The translations under genes and the position numbers were made by a program. A stretch of DNA of 23,763 nt from an uncultured Clostridia bacterium. GTDB taxonomy: Bacteria > Bacillota > Clostridia > TANB77 > CAG-508. Location: the NCBI GenBank assembly GCA_948560265.1, contig CAOXTD010000020.1, positions 453-24,215 on the forward strand, in the 5' to 3' direction. The notes below the pieces were generated by a model. That model made no database searches, was not told the DNA's origin, and was given only the letters and a program-made list of their open reading frames with translations. This document shows, piece after piece, positions 8,027-16,600 of the stretch (positions within the stretch are counted from its first letter, which is position 1; every line of letters begins with the position of its first letter).

Positions 8027-8650
8027 ATGAAAAAAACAATAATTATTATTAGTAGTATTTTAGTAATTGCTATAGTTGCTACATCATTAATAGTTCAAAA
8101 TTATTTTAACAAAAAAACAGAGGAATTAAAAAAAGAAGAAGAGATACTAAATACTTTTGACATTACTACGAAAAGTGGAAAAGAAGTAGAACTAGAATAT
8201 ATGAATTTTGAAAACGGAGAATTTTATTTAAAGCTCCCAAAAGAGTTTAAACTAATGGATGAAAAGAAACTCAAGAAAAAATATGTTAATGGGAATCCAC
8301 CAACTTTTGCTTATACTAATGAAGAAACTACAGTAAATGTGGCTATAAGTATTACAAATACACAAATGAGCAATGAAGCAATTGGAACGTTTCTAGAAAG
8401 TATGAAGGCACAATTAGGTGCTCAATATGAAGTGTTAGAAAGTGGAACAAAAGAAAAAGAAGGACATACCATTGGACAAATACAATTTATTTCAAAGGCA
8501 CCAGATACGGATATCTATAATCATATGATGATATTCTCATGTAATGAAAAGTTTAGAGTAGTAAGTTTTAACTGTACAAAAGAATTACAAGAAGAATGGC
8601 AAGAAGTAGGGACATTTATCATCAATTCATTAATATTTTCACAAGACTAG
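8027..8650 (+). CDS. Membrane-anchored extracytoplasmic protein of unknown function
   Basis: ATG 8027 is preferred because AAGGAGAG lies at 8011-8018; an earlier ATG at 7982 has no ribosome site. The 207-aa product has an N-terminal membrane helix (IIIISSILVIAIVATSLIV), a short charged linker and a ~160-residue mixed alpha/beta domain. The pattern YLKLPKEFKLMDE, then GTFLESMKAQL and a C-terminal hydrophobic strand resembles PsbP/DcrB-like small domains, but that is a fold guess only. The gene is 14 bp upstream of the nadD-like gene and probably cotranscribed, without an obvious functional link to NAD synthesis. Confidence 0.7.
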   Translation: MKKTIIIISSILVIAIVATSLIVQNYFNKKTEELKKEEEILNTFDITTKSGKEVELEYMNFENGEFYLKLPKEFKLMDEKKLKKKYVNGNPPTFAYTNEETTVNVAISITNTQMSNEAIGTFLESMKAQLGAQYEVLESGTKEKEGHTIGQIQFISKAPDTDIYNHMMIFSCNEKFRVVSFNCTKELQEEWQEVGTFIINSLIFSQD

Positions 8651-8664
8651 TAGAGGAAGAAAAT

Positions 8665-9271
8665 ATGCAAAAAAAGCAGATCGTTATGTTTGGAGGAGCA
8701 TTTAATCCACCACTTAATTCGCATTTTTCATTAGCTGAGCAAATAGTGAATGAAAATAAACAAGTAGAAAAAGTAATATTTGTGCCAGTAAATAGTCTGT
8801 ATGAAAAAGTAGAACTAATTTGCAATGAGCATAGGTATCAAATGTTAAAGGCAGTATGTGATAAAAATGAAAAATTTGAAGTTTCTACAATAGAAATGGA
8901 TAGTCCAAGACCGTTATATACCATTGAAACATTACAAGAATTGCAAAAACAATATCCAGAATATGAAATTGCTTTTATGATACGGAAGTGATAATCTAAA
9001 AGAATTAGATACTTGGAAAAATGTGAATAAGTTATTGAGTGATTATACTATATATGTACTAAAAAGAGATAAAGATGAAGTGGAAAATATTATACAAAAT
9101 AATAGTTTATTAAAAGAACATAGGCAAGCTTTTCATAGTTTGTGTAAAGAAGTAACTAGTAATTTAAGTTCTACTTATGTAAGGAATAAAATAAAAGAAG
9201 GAAAAAGCATTACATACTTAACTCCACCAGAAGTTGTTACCTATATTTTAGAAAATAAGCTATATCAATAA
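8665..9271 (+). CDS. nadD: Nicotinate-nucleotide adenylyltransferase-like protein, split by a +1 frameshift at CGG
   Basis: It would transfer AMP from ATP to nicotinate mononucleotide, the step before NadE. From ATG 8665 the frame encodes FGGAFNPP, SPRPLYTIETL and EIAFMI, then meets in-frame CGG 8983 and stops at 8989 (ata CGG aag tga). Reading GGA at 8984 gives IGSDNLKELDTWKNVNKLL, the conserved core of the family. It continues to LSSTYVRNKI, equivalent to the ISSTxxR nucleotide-binding motif, and ends at 9271. The total is ~201 aa, normal for NadD. The first half holds the nucleotidyltransferase motif and the second half the ISST motif, so neither half alone should work. An oddity is that the usual (H/T)xGH motif reads LNSH. 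nadE lies 12 bp downstream, which supports the pathway assignment. Confidence 0.83.
8983..8986 (+). other. CGGA +1 frameshift site in the nadD-like gene
   Basis: In-frame ata CGG aag TGA stops two codons later. Skipping the C gives ata GGA agt gat aat (I-G-S-D-N), restoring the conserved Gly of the family. Confidence 0.75.
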
Positions 9272-9283
9272 AGAGGAGAAAAC

Positions 9284-10048
9284 ATGTTAGATAAATCAAC
9301 CTTAGAGCAGGAAACTCAAAATGCTATTGAGTGGATTAAGGTATATGTGGAAAAGACAAAAGCAAATGGAATTGTAATAGGAAATAGCGGAGGCAAAGAC
9401 TCCTCTACTGTCTTAGCTATGGCTGTAAAAGCAATTGGAAAAGAAAAAGTACTTTCAGTAGCAATGCCTTGTTTTTCAAAAGAAACAGATTTAGAAGACG
9501 CAAAACTTGTGGCAGAAGCTTTTGAAGTACCGCTTCTAAAAGTAGATTTAAGTAATACTTATCAAGAAATGGAAAATGAAATAAATGGCCAAATTCCTCA
9601 AAGCCTAACACAAGAAGCAATTGTCAACATGAAACCAAGATTAAGGATGACTACCTTATATAGTATTGCGCAAACTCTAGGATATTTAGTAATTGGAACA
9701 GGAAATCTTTGTGAAGCAATGGTTGGCTATACTACAAAATGGGGAGACAATAGTTCTGATTTTAATCCAATTGGAAATTTTACAGTAGAAGAAGTTTTAG
9801 CAATTGGAAAAATGCTAGGAGTTCCAGAAAAGATATTACAAAAAGCACCAAGTGATGGCTTAGGTGGGCAAACAGATGAGGAAAAAATGGGAATCCAATA
9901 TAGCCAAGTAGAAGAAATGATAGAAACAGGAACAACAGATGAAATGGCAAAACAGGAGATTATAAGAAGATATCAGGTTTCTAAACATAAAAGAAGAACA
10001 GTACCAATCTATACTTTTGAAAGAAAGAATTATTTATTAGAGTTATAA
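9284..10048 (+). CDS. nadE: NH3-dependent NAD+ synthetase
   Basis: This 254-aa protein is the final enzyme of NAD biosynthesis, converting nicotinate adenine dinucleotide, ATP and ammonia to NAD+ in the cytoplasm. The ATP-pyrophosphatase P-loop SGGKDSS is at residues 35-41. MKPRLRMTTLY, GTGNLCEAMVGYTTKWGD and APSDGLGGQTDEE match the adenylation and binding motifs of the family. There is no N-terminal glutaminase (nitrilase) domain, and the length fits the ammonia-dependent form. It starts 12 bp after the nadD-like stop with AGAGGAG upstream. It probably forms an operon with the two preceding genes. Confidence 0.95.
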   Translation: MLDKSTLEQETQNAIEWIKVYVEKTKANGIVIGNSGGKDSSTVLAMAVKAIGKEKVLSVAMPCFSKETDLEDAKLVAEAFEVPLLKVDLSNTYQEMENEINGQIPQSLTQEAIVNMKPRLRMTTLYSIAQTLGYLVIGTGNLCEAMVGYTTKWGDNSSDFNPIGNFTVEEVLAIGKMLGVPEKILQKAPSDGLGGQTDEEKMGIQYSQVEEMIETGTTDEMAKQEIIRRYQVSKHKRRTVPIYTFERKNYLLEL

Positions 10049-10079
10049 TTGTCAAAAACTGGATTTTTATATAGAAGTC

Positions 10080-10108
10080 TTGACTTTGCGATGAAAATTA
10101 AGTATAGT
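10080..10108 (+). promoter_or_regulatory. Sigma-A promoter before the YiiX-like gene
   Basis: TTGACT (10080-10085), a 17-bp spacer and TATAGT (10103-10108) form a close match to the vegetative consensus, 36 bp before ATG 10144. Confidence 0.7.
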
Positions 10109-10126
10109 GAATATATAAGGGGAAAT

Positions 10127-10147
10127 ATGCAAAAGAAAGAAGAATGA
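10127..10147 (+). CDS. Six-codon leader reading frame (MQKKEE) upstream of the YiiX-like gene
   Basis: ATG 10127 has a good AAGGGGA ribosome site. It encodes six codons and stops at TGA 10145-10147, which overlaps ATG 10144 of the next gene (ATGA). The larger gene has only a weak purine tract, so its initiation may be coupled to this mini-gene. It may equally be chance. Confidence 0.35.
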   Translation: MQKKEE

Positions 10148-10692
10148 AAATGAAAGATATCTATATTGTGTTAACACATTCAGGGACAGTGTTATCTAGA
10201 ATTATTAAATTTTATACCAAAAAAAGATACTCTCATGTATCAATTGCATTAGATATTGATAGTGATAAAATGTATTCTTTTGGTAGAAGAAATCCATATA
10301 ATCCGTTTTTTGCAGGATTTGTAGAAGAAAGTTCAAAGGAAGGATTTTTCAAAAGATTTCAAGAGGCAGAAGCTATGATATATACTTTTCAAGTAACAGA
10401 TGAGCAATATGAAGGTATGAAAGAATTAATTGAAAAGTTTGCAGTAAATAAAGAACAATATAAATTTAATATTTTAGGACTATTTTCAGTAGCAATTCAC
10501 AAAAAGATACAACGAAGAAACTCTTTTTATTGTGCTGAATTTGTGAAATATGTGATTGAAAGCCAAGAAATAGAAACGAATTTACCAGAACTTATTAAAC
10601 CAGAAGATTTTACAAAATTAAAGAATGTAAAGCCAATATATCAAGGAAAACTACAGGATTATTTTAGAAAGAAACAACCTGTATTTAATTAA
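10144..10692 (+). CDS. YiiX-like permuted papain-fold (NlpC/P60 superfamily) protein
   Basis: This 182-aa cytosolic-looking protein without a signal peptide has the layout of circularly permuted papain-like enzymes. An early His lies in YSHVSIAL (His31), with DKMYSFGRR following. A late Cys sits at the start of a helix in SFYCAEFVKYVI (Cys130). In this fold the order His then Cys marks the permutation. The substrate is unknown; related proteins are proposed amidases or lipid-modifying enzymes. An ATG two codons later (10150) is an alternative start. The gene stands alone between its own promoter and terminator. Confidence 0.68.
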   Translation: MKMKDIYIVLTHSGTVLSRIIKFYTKKRYSHVSIALDIDSDKMYSFGRRNPYNPFFAGFVEESSKEGFFKRFQEAEAMIYTFQVTDEQYEGMKELIEKFAVNKEQYKFNILGLFSVAIHKKIQRRNSFYCAEFVKYVIESQEIETNLPELIKPEDFTKLKNVKPIYQGKLQDYFRKKQPVFN

Positions 10693-10697
10693 AATAG

Positions 10698-10732
10698 AAA
10701 CAATGCTAGAAAATTCATAGCATTGTTTTTTT
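10698..10732 (+). terminator. Rho-independent terminator after the YiiX-like gene
   Basis: AAACAATGCTA (10698-10708) pairs perfectly with TAGCATTGTTT (10718-10728) across a 9-base loop, followed by a T run to 10732. Confidence 0.88.
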
Positions 10733-10751
10733 AGATAAAAAAGGATATAAT
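10723..10751 (+). promoter_or_regulatory. Candidate promoter of the ABC-F gene
   Basis: A perfect TATAAT (10746-10751) lies 17 bp from TTGTTT (10723-10728), 29 bp before the ABC-F start. The -35 region overlaps the terminator arm and is weak. Confidence 0.5.
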
Positions 10752-10780
10752 AGTGCAAAAGATAAAACAAGGAGCAAACT

Positions 10781-12688
10781 ATGAATTACAAAATTGTAAA
10801 TGGAGCAATATCGTATGGGGCAGATACCATACTAGAAGAAATTAATTTTGAAATAAAAGAAAAAGATAAAATTGCAATTGTAGGAAAAAACGGATGCGGA
10901 AAAACCACTTTGCTAAAATCAATTGTAGATAGTGAAATGTTAGAAGAAGGCATTGGAGAAGATAAATTTGGAATATATAAACAAGGGACTCCAACAATTG
11001 GGTATTTAAAACAAATTGAATTTGAAGATCCTAATAGTACCTTTTTGCAAGAGGTTTTAAAATCCTATCAAGATATTATTAGCTTAGAGAAAAAAATCAA
11101 TGATTTACAAAATAAATTACAAACTCAAACGGATGATAAATTGATTAAAGAATATACAAATGCTTTAGAGAAATATGAGATACAAGGTGGATATACCTAT
11201 CGAAAAGAATATGAAACAGCTATACAAAAATTTGGTTTTACCAAGCAAGATAAAGAAAAAAAGATTAGTGAATTTTCAGGTGGGCAAAGAACGAAAATTG
11301 CATTTATCAAATTGCTATTAAGTAAGCCAGATATTTTGCTATTAGACGAACCTACTAATCATTTAGACATTGCAACAATAGAATGGTTAGAAGGGTATTT
11401 AAGAAACTATAATAAAGCAGTTGTGATTGTATCACATGATAGAATGTTTTTAGATAAAATTGTGAACAAAGTGTATGAAATAGAATATGCAACTATGACA
11501 GAATATTCAGGTAACTATACCTTTTTTGAGAAGAAAAAAAGAGAAGATTATGAAAAACAGTTAAAGGATTATGAATATCAACAAAAAGAAATTAAACGTT
11601 TACAAACTATTGCAGACAGATTTCGATATAAGCCATCAAAGGCAAAAATGGCAATGTCGAAACTAAAGCAAATTGAGCATATGAAAATCATAGATGAGCC
11701 AAGTAAATATGATTTAAGGACATTTCATACCAATTTCCATATTCCAGTGGAAAGTGGTAGTTTAGTGTTATCCGCTAAAAAGTTACAAGTAGGGTATGAG
11801 AAAACATTAGCTGAAGTGTCTTTTGAACTATATAAAGGACAAAAGCTTGGTATTATTGGGGAAAATGGAAAAGGAAAGTCTACTTTATTAAAAACCTTAA
11901 TGGGATATATTCCAAAAATAAGTGGAGAATATGAATATGGCTATCATGTAAAAAAGGAATATTTTGACCAGCAAATGGAATTTTTAGATCCAGAAGCCAC
12001 CATTTTTGACGATTTTAGTAAAGAATTCCCAGACTTAGGAACAACTAAAACTAGACAGATTTTAGGTACTTTTCTTTTTTCAGGAGAAGATGTTTTTAAG
12101 GAAATAAAGGTGTTATCTGGAGGAGAAAAGGTACGTTTGCAATTGTGCAAGATTTTTAAAAAAGAGGCTAACTTACTATTCTTAGATGAGCCTACTAACC
12201 ATATGGATATTGTAGGAAAAGAAAGTTTAGAAAATATCTTGAAGGAATATCAAGGAACTTTAGTATTTGTTTCACATGATAGATATTTTGTCAATAAAAT
12301 AGCGGACTGTATATTAGCCTTTGAACCAGAGGGAGTAATCTATTTTAATGGTAACTATGAGCAATATTGTGAGTACAAAGAGAGCCGACAACAAGAGGAA
12401 AAAATAGAAGAAGTTGTTACAAAAGTGAAGAACAATAGTAACAATCAGTATTTGCAAAATAAAGAAATGACAAAGAGAAAAAATAGGATTAAAAAGTTAG
12501 AAAATGAAATAGAGCAAAAAGAGCAAGAAATAGAAGTGTTAAAACAAGAAATGCAAAAGGAAGAGATTTGTACAGACTATGTAAAGCTAAAAGAGATACA
12601 AGACCAAATTATTGAAATAGAGCAAGTAATAGAAGAAAAAATGACAGAATGGGAAGAACTAAGTACTTTGTTAGAGGAATACATATAA
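10781..12688 (+). CDS. ABC-F family ATPase (ribosome-associated)
   Basis: This 635-aa soluble protein has two ABC domains and no membrane segments. Domain 1 has Walker A GKNGCGKTT (residues 35-43), signature FSGGQRTK and LLLDEPTNHLDI. Domain 2 has GENGKGKST (~360), LSGGEKVRL and LLFLDEPTNHMDI. Between them lies the long charged P-site tRNA interaction linker (FFEKKKREDYEKQLKDYEYQQ and on), with its KPSKAKMAMSKLKQIE motif. The last ~90 residues are a charged coiled coil as in Uup/YdiF-like members. ABC-F proteins act on the ribosome, relieving stalled translation or giving resistance to ribosome-binding antibiotics. Sequence alone does not say which applies here. AAGGAG precedes the ATG. Confidence 0.92.
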   Translation: MNYKIVNGAISYGADTILEEINFEIKEKDKIAIVGKNGCGKTTLLKSIVDSEMLEEGIGEDKFGIYKQGTPTIGYLKQIEFEDPNSTFLQEVLKSYQDIISLEKKINDLQNKLQTQTDDKLIKEYTNALEKYEIQGGYTYRKEYETAIQKFGFTKQDKEKKISEFSGGQRTKIAFIKLLLSKPDILLLDEPTNHLDIATIEWLEGYLRNYNKAVVIVSHDRMFLDKIVNKVYEIEYATMTEYSGNYTFFEKKKREDYEKQLKDYEYQQKEIKRLQTIADRFRYKPSKAKMAMSKLKQIEHMKIIDEPSKYDLRTFHTNFHIPVESGSLVLSAKKLQVGYEKTLAEVSFELYKGQKLGIIGENGKGKSTLLKTLMGYIPKISGEYEYGYHVKKEYFDQQMEFLDPEATIFDDFSKEFPDLGTTKTRQILGTFLFSGEDVFKEIKVLSGGEKVRLQLCKIFKKEANLLFLDEPTNHMDIVGKESLENILKEYQGTLVFVSHDRYFVNKIADCILAFEPEGVIYFNGNYEQYCEYKESRQQEEKIEEVVTKVKNNSNNQYLQNKEMTKRKNRIKKLENEIEQKEQEIEVLKQEMQKEEICTDYVKLKEIQDQIIEIEQVIEEKMTEWEELSTLLEEYI

Positions 12689-12702
12689 CAAAATGTTTTG
12701 TA

Positions 12703-13410
12703 TTAGTTTCCATTAATCTTTATTCGAGCTAATTTTATTATTTCGAATATAAATGTTTTGGGAGAAGGAGAAGTTCTATAAGGAATATATTGAGATAGTA
12801 TTTCTTTAGAAGTGTATCTAGTCATTGAAGAAATTAATTTTTCAATTCCCCATTTTACATTTTGAGGAGTGACATTTTGTTCTATAGCTATTTCCTTGTA
12901 TGCATTATTTAATACAAAAGGTTTATACAATAATTTTTTTATTACTAGGCATAAATAGACATAGGAACTACTTGTAAAGTTGAAATTAAATTGATGTAAA
13001 ATAGAATCAATAATAACATCAATGTCTTCTTGATTATCAAAAGTTATATCATCAATTACAGAGCTAAGAATAGAAAAATTAAAAGGTTTTATAAGCATAG
13101 TAATAAGCCTATTAGAATGTAGCAAACTTAACATATTTAACATAGGAATTTCTCCAGAAGTTACGATTATTTTGGTTTTACAGTTATGATTGTTTTCAAG
13201 AGTATTTAATACATCCAAGCCACTTCCATCAGGCATATTTAAATCTAATATCAAAAAATTAGGATTATATGTAGTGGTTAGCTCTAGTGTGTCTTTGCCC
13301 GTATGAGCTATGCCAACTACTTTCATTTTTTTATTAACATTATTAAAAAAATAATTCATATTGTTACAATAATCCAAGTCATCATCTGCTATTACTATAG
13401 TTTTTTTCAT
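12703..13410 (-). CDS. Spo0A-like response regulator (divergent)
   Basis: The start is ATG 13410, because GGAG sits ~8 bases before it; an ATG three codons earlier abuts the GGAG. The 235-aa product has a receiver domain (1-~120) with acidic pocket DDD (9-11), phospho-acceptor Asp56 in LILDLNMPDGSG, Thr84 and Lys108 in IKPF. The C-terminal ~110 residues resemble the Spo0A DNA-binding domain in length and pattern: YVYLCLVIKKLLYKP, AYKEIAIEQNVTPQNVKWGIEKLI as helix-turn-helix, and TSPSPKTFIFEIIKLARIKI at the end. It is more diverged than a typical Spo0A: the recognition helix lacks the usual SRVERAIRHAI pattern. It may be the sporulation master regulator of a reduced lineage or a paralogue. It is convergent with the ABC-F gene and divergent from the RHS gene. 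Confidence 0.78.
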   Translation of the reverse strand: MKKTIVIADDDLDYCNNMNYFFNNVNKKMKVVGIAHTGKDTLELTTTYNPNFLILDLNMPDGSGLDVLNTLENNHNCKTKIIVTSGEIPMLNMLSLLHSNRLITMLIKPFNFSILSSVIDDITFDNQEDIDVIIDSILHQFNFNFTSSSYVYLCLVIKKLLYKPFVLNNAYKEIAIEQNVTPQNVKWGIEKLISSMTRYTSKEILSQYIPYRTSPSPKTFIFEIIKLARIKINGN

Positions 13411-13478
13411 AAACAACATCTCCTAAAAAATTTATAAAATAAAACACTAAGATATGACAAGATATTTTGATAATACTT

Positions 13479-13507
13479 ATATTACTACATTTTTACGCAC
13501 AAGTCAA
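13479..13507 (-). promoter_or_regulatory. Candidate sigma-A promoter of the Spo0A-like gene
   Basis: On the minus strand TTGACT (13507-13502), a 17-bp spacer and TAATAT (13484-13479) lie ~70 bp before the start at 13410. Confidence 0.5.
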
Positions 13508-13556
13508 ACTTTTCCACTTTTTTCCGCTTTTCTTCCCTTTATTCGTGATTTATGAT

Positions 13557-13591
13557 TATAATACTATTGTTAACAGTAAAATTATTGTTAA
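13557..13591 (+). promoter_or_regulatory. RHS promoter -10 box and flanking ATTGTTAA repeats
   Basis: TATAAT (13557-13562) has no clear -35 partner, suggesting activator dependence. Just downstream, ATTGTTAA occurs twice (13566-13573 and 13584-13591, period 18), and TTAACA / TGTTAA form an inverted pair (13570-13575, 13586-13591). Position over the transcription start suggests a regulator site. The regulator is unknown; no clear Spo0A box was found. Confidence 0.45.
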
Positions 13592-13622
13592 TAAAAATTA
13601 AAAATAGAAGGGAAGGGATTTT

Positions 13623-16600
13623 ATGAAGAAAGATTTTACTCGGAAAAGGTCGCTTTAAGAAAGTCATTGCGTTACTATGTGTAATTGTAATGACTTTTTG
13701 TTTTTTGCCAATGAACGTATTTGCAATATCAATAAGAGAGGCAATGGCAAATGCACATAAAGAAGTTATGGCAGAAATTGAGAAAGCAGGAGATTATAGA
13801 CATCAAAAGATTATAGGAGAAAATATAGAAAAAAGGACTCGAAATGAAAAACATTATATATTAGCAGATCGGAACTCAAATTGCTACAGTTTATCCATCT
13901 AACGTACACTACAAGGAAAATGGAAAGTTTGTAGAAATAGATAACACGTTAGAAACAAAAAAAGACTCAAGAGAAACATTAAAAATGAAAAAGGAAGAAA
14001 TAGAGAGTGAAGCTAAAAGTGTAGCGATTATGATAGAAGGATTAAATGAACGAATTGAAATAGAAACTAAAGAAAAACAAAAGGAAACGCAAATATATCA
14101 AAATAAATCAAATTCATATAAAACGATGTTTACTAACAAAACAAAAGAATATAAATTAGGAAGCTGTAGAAAATGAAATTGTGTTTGAGTATGATACAAA
14201 TGGACTAGAAATGAAATTAAAAGACAATAAGGATATTATTGTATATAAAGACAAAGAAAGTAATGTTAAGTTTACAATAGAAGCACCATTTATGTATGAC
14301 AGTAAACTAGAGTTTTCAGACAAGATAGAGATGAAGTTAACAAAGGAAGGTGCGAAATATGTATTAACATTAGTACCTGATAAAGAATGGCTAGAAAGTG
14401 AAGAAAGAACGTATCCTATTACAATTGATCCAACAATACAAACATCACTTTATGTAGAAGATATTGACGATACATTTATCTATAAAGGTGACACGAATAA
14501 TAAAACTAGACATAATGCACATATATTAAGAGTAGGAAATGGAAAATTTTTATCAGGAAATCCACTTAGAAGTTTAATTAAGTTTTCTTTACCAACTCTT
14601 AAAAGTGGAGACCAAGTAATAGCAGCGGAATTAAGCTTAAGAAACTATCCAGAAACACAAGAATGGAATCCTCCAACTGAAGAAAGAACTTTTTGCGTAC
14701 ATAAAGTTACAGCAAGTTGGACAGGAAGTAGCGCAAATTGGTCAAATATATCAAGTAAATATGATTCAAAAGTAGTAGACTTTATTAAATATAAATATAG
14801 TACTAGTGATACACGAAAAGATAATAGGTTTGATATTACTTCAATTGTAAAAGATTGGTATATAAATGGAAAAAACTATGGAGTAATGATTAAAGAAGAA
14901 AAAGAAGCTAATGCTACAACAGGAACAGATGCATATTTTTATTCCGCTAATACTAGTGGAACTTATACTAATTATAGACCGAAGATTATTATTGCATATC
15001 GAAACCAAACAGGATTGGAAGATTATTTAAGTTACCATTGCCAATCAGCAGATAGAACTAATGTATATACAAATGATTATAATGGTAATTTAACTATGGT
15101 ATATGACAGTATAAGCACCTCTGGAAATAAGCTACCAGCAACAATTGAACTTATATATAATACAAATGATAAAGATGTAGATATAGGATATGGAAAAGGA
15201 ATTAGGTTAAACTTATCACAAACTTTAGAGGCACAAACAATTAGTGGAACAGAATATTTAAAATATATAGATGAAGATGCAACAACTCATTATTTCGAGA
15301 AAAAAGCCAATACTAATACATATGAAGATGAGGATGGATTAGGATTAAATATTACAGCCTCTGGAACTGATAGAATTATGACAGATAAATCAGGAAATAC
15401 AATGAAATTTGTAAAGCACAGTAGCGGAAATAGATGGCATCTAAAAGAAATCAAAGATACAAACAATAATATGGTTTCCTTAACATTGAGTTCAGCTACC
15501 TCCCAGTATATAATAACAAAAGTAACAGATGCAGCAGGTGACATACTGACATTAAGATATTTCGATGGAGCACCATATGAGATAGAGAGCAATGATGGGA
15601 AAATGTTAGCATTTGCCTACAATAATGGACTTTTAATAATGGTTGGACATCTTGATGGTAGAACTACAGAATATGAATATGGTGGCAAGAATGAGCTAAT
15701 CAAAGTAAAAGATCTTGATGGCAGTTATTTAGCCTATACTTATTATTCAGGTAGTGTATATCGTGTAAAGAGTATTACGGAGTATGGATCAAGCGGTACT
15801 GTAGGAAATAGTATGACTATAACATATGGACATAATTTAACAAAATTTACAGATAATCAAGGATATTCAAATACATACACATTTGATAATAACGGACATT
15901 GCATTTCTATATCAGATTTTGGAAAAGAAGGAGAAAATATAAACAATGCTTATGGAAAAGCATATGACTATGGTACGAGTGGAGGAATAAACAATAAATT
16001 AACATTAGAAGGAAATCTTGTATCGGTAAAAGATTTAGAAGATAATTTATTAGAAAATGCTAATTTTGATGATGGAAATAATAACTGGCAAAAAAGTAGT
16101 TGTTCAACTAATGATAAAGTAGTAAGTTTAAATGGGAATAACATGTTTAAAATTACAGGAGAAATAGCGAAGAAAAAGCATATAAAACAAGTTATAGATA
16201 TTTCTGGAAAGAAGGGCGATATCTTCACTTTCTATGGATGGGCTAAGTCATTGGGAGTTCCTAATAGATCAGGAAGTACGACTTATGCTGGAATAACAAT
16301 AGGGTTAACTAAGCAAGATGGAACTGTACAATGGCAAGATAAAGAAGCTATCTCAGGCACAGATGCATGGCAATTTGTATCAACTCAATTTATCGCAAAG
16401 GAAGACTATAAGAATGTTATGGTATATTTAAAAGTATATCAAAACGCAAATGATGTATATTTTGACAATGTAGGACTATTTAAAGAAGAATATGGTACAA
16501 GCTATACATATGATAGTAAGGGAAATATAATAAGTTGCAAAGATTTAGCTAACCAAAATAGCACTTTCCAATATGATGGTGATAATAATTTAATAAAATC

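Noticed and set aside
8596..8664. Longer N-terminus for the nadD-like protein
   Set aside because: The extension overlaps the preceding gene and lacks similarity to the family; ATG 8665 starts just before the FGGAFNPP motif.
9023..9271. A separate 82-aa gene
   Set aside because: It is the second half of the nadD-like protein; the ATG is an internal residue and has no ribosome site.
12688..12701. Possible bidirectional terminator between the ABC-F and Spo0A-like genes (ACAAA / TTTGT)
   Set aside because: Only about five base pairs with a tiny loop and no convincing T run.
13420..13622. Spo0A box in the divergent intergenic region
   Set aside because: No TGTCGAA-like match was found on either strand; only the ATTGTTAA repeats stand out.
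13985..14176. A separate 63-aa gene before the RHS frame
   Set aside because: It continues the RHS N-terminal region in frame from 13871 and has no independent start signals.
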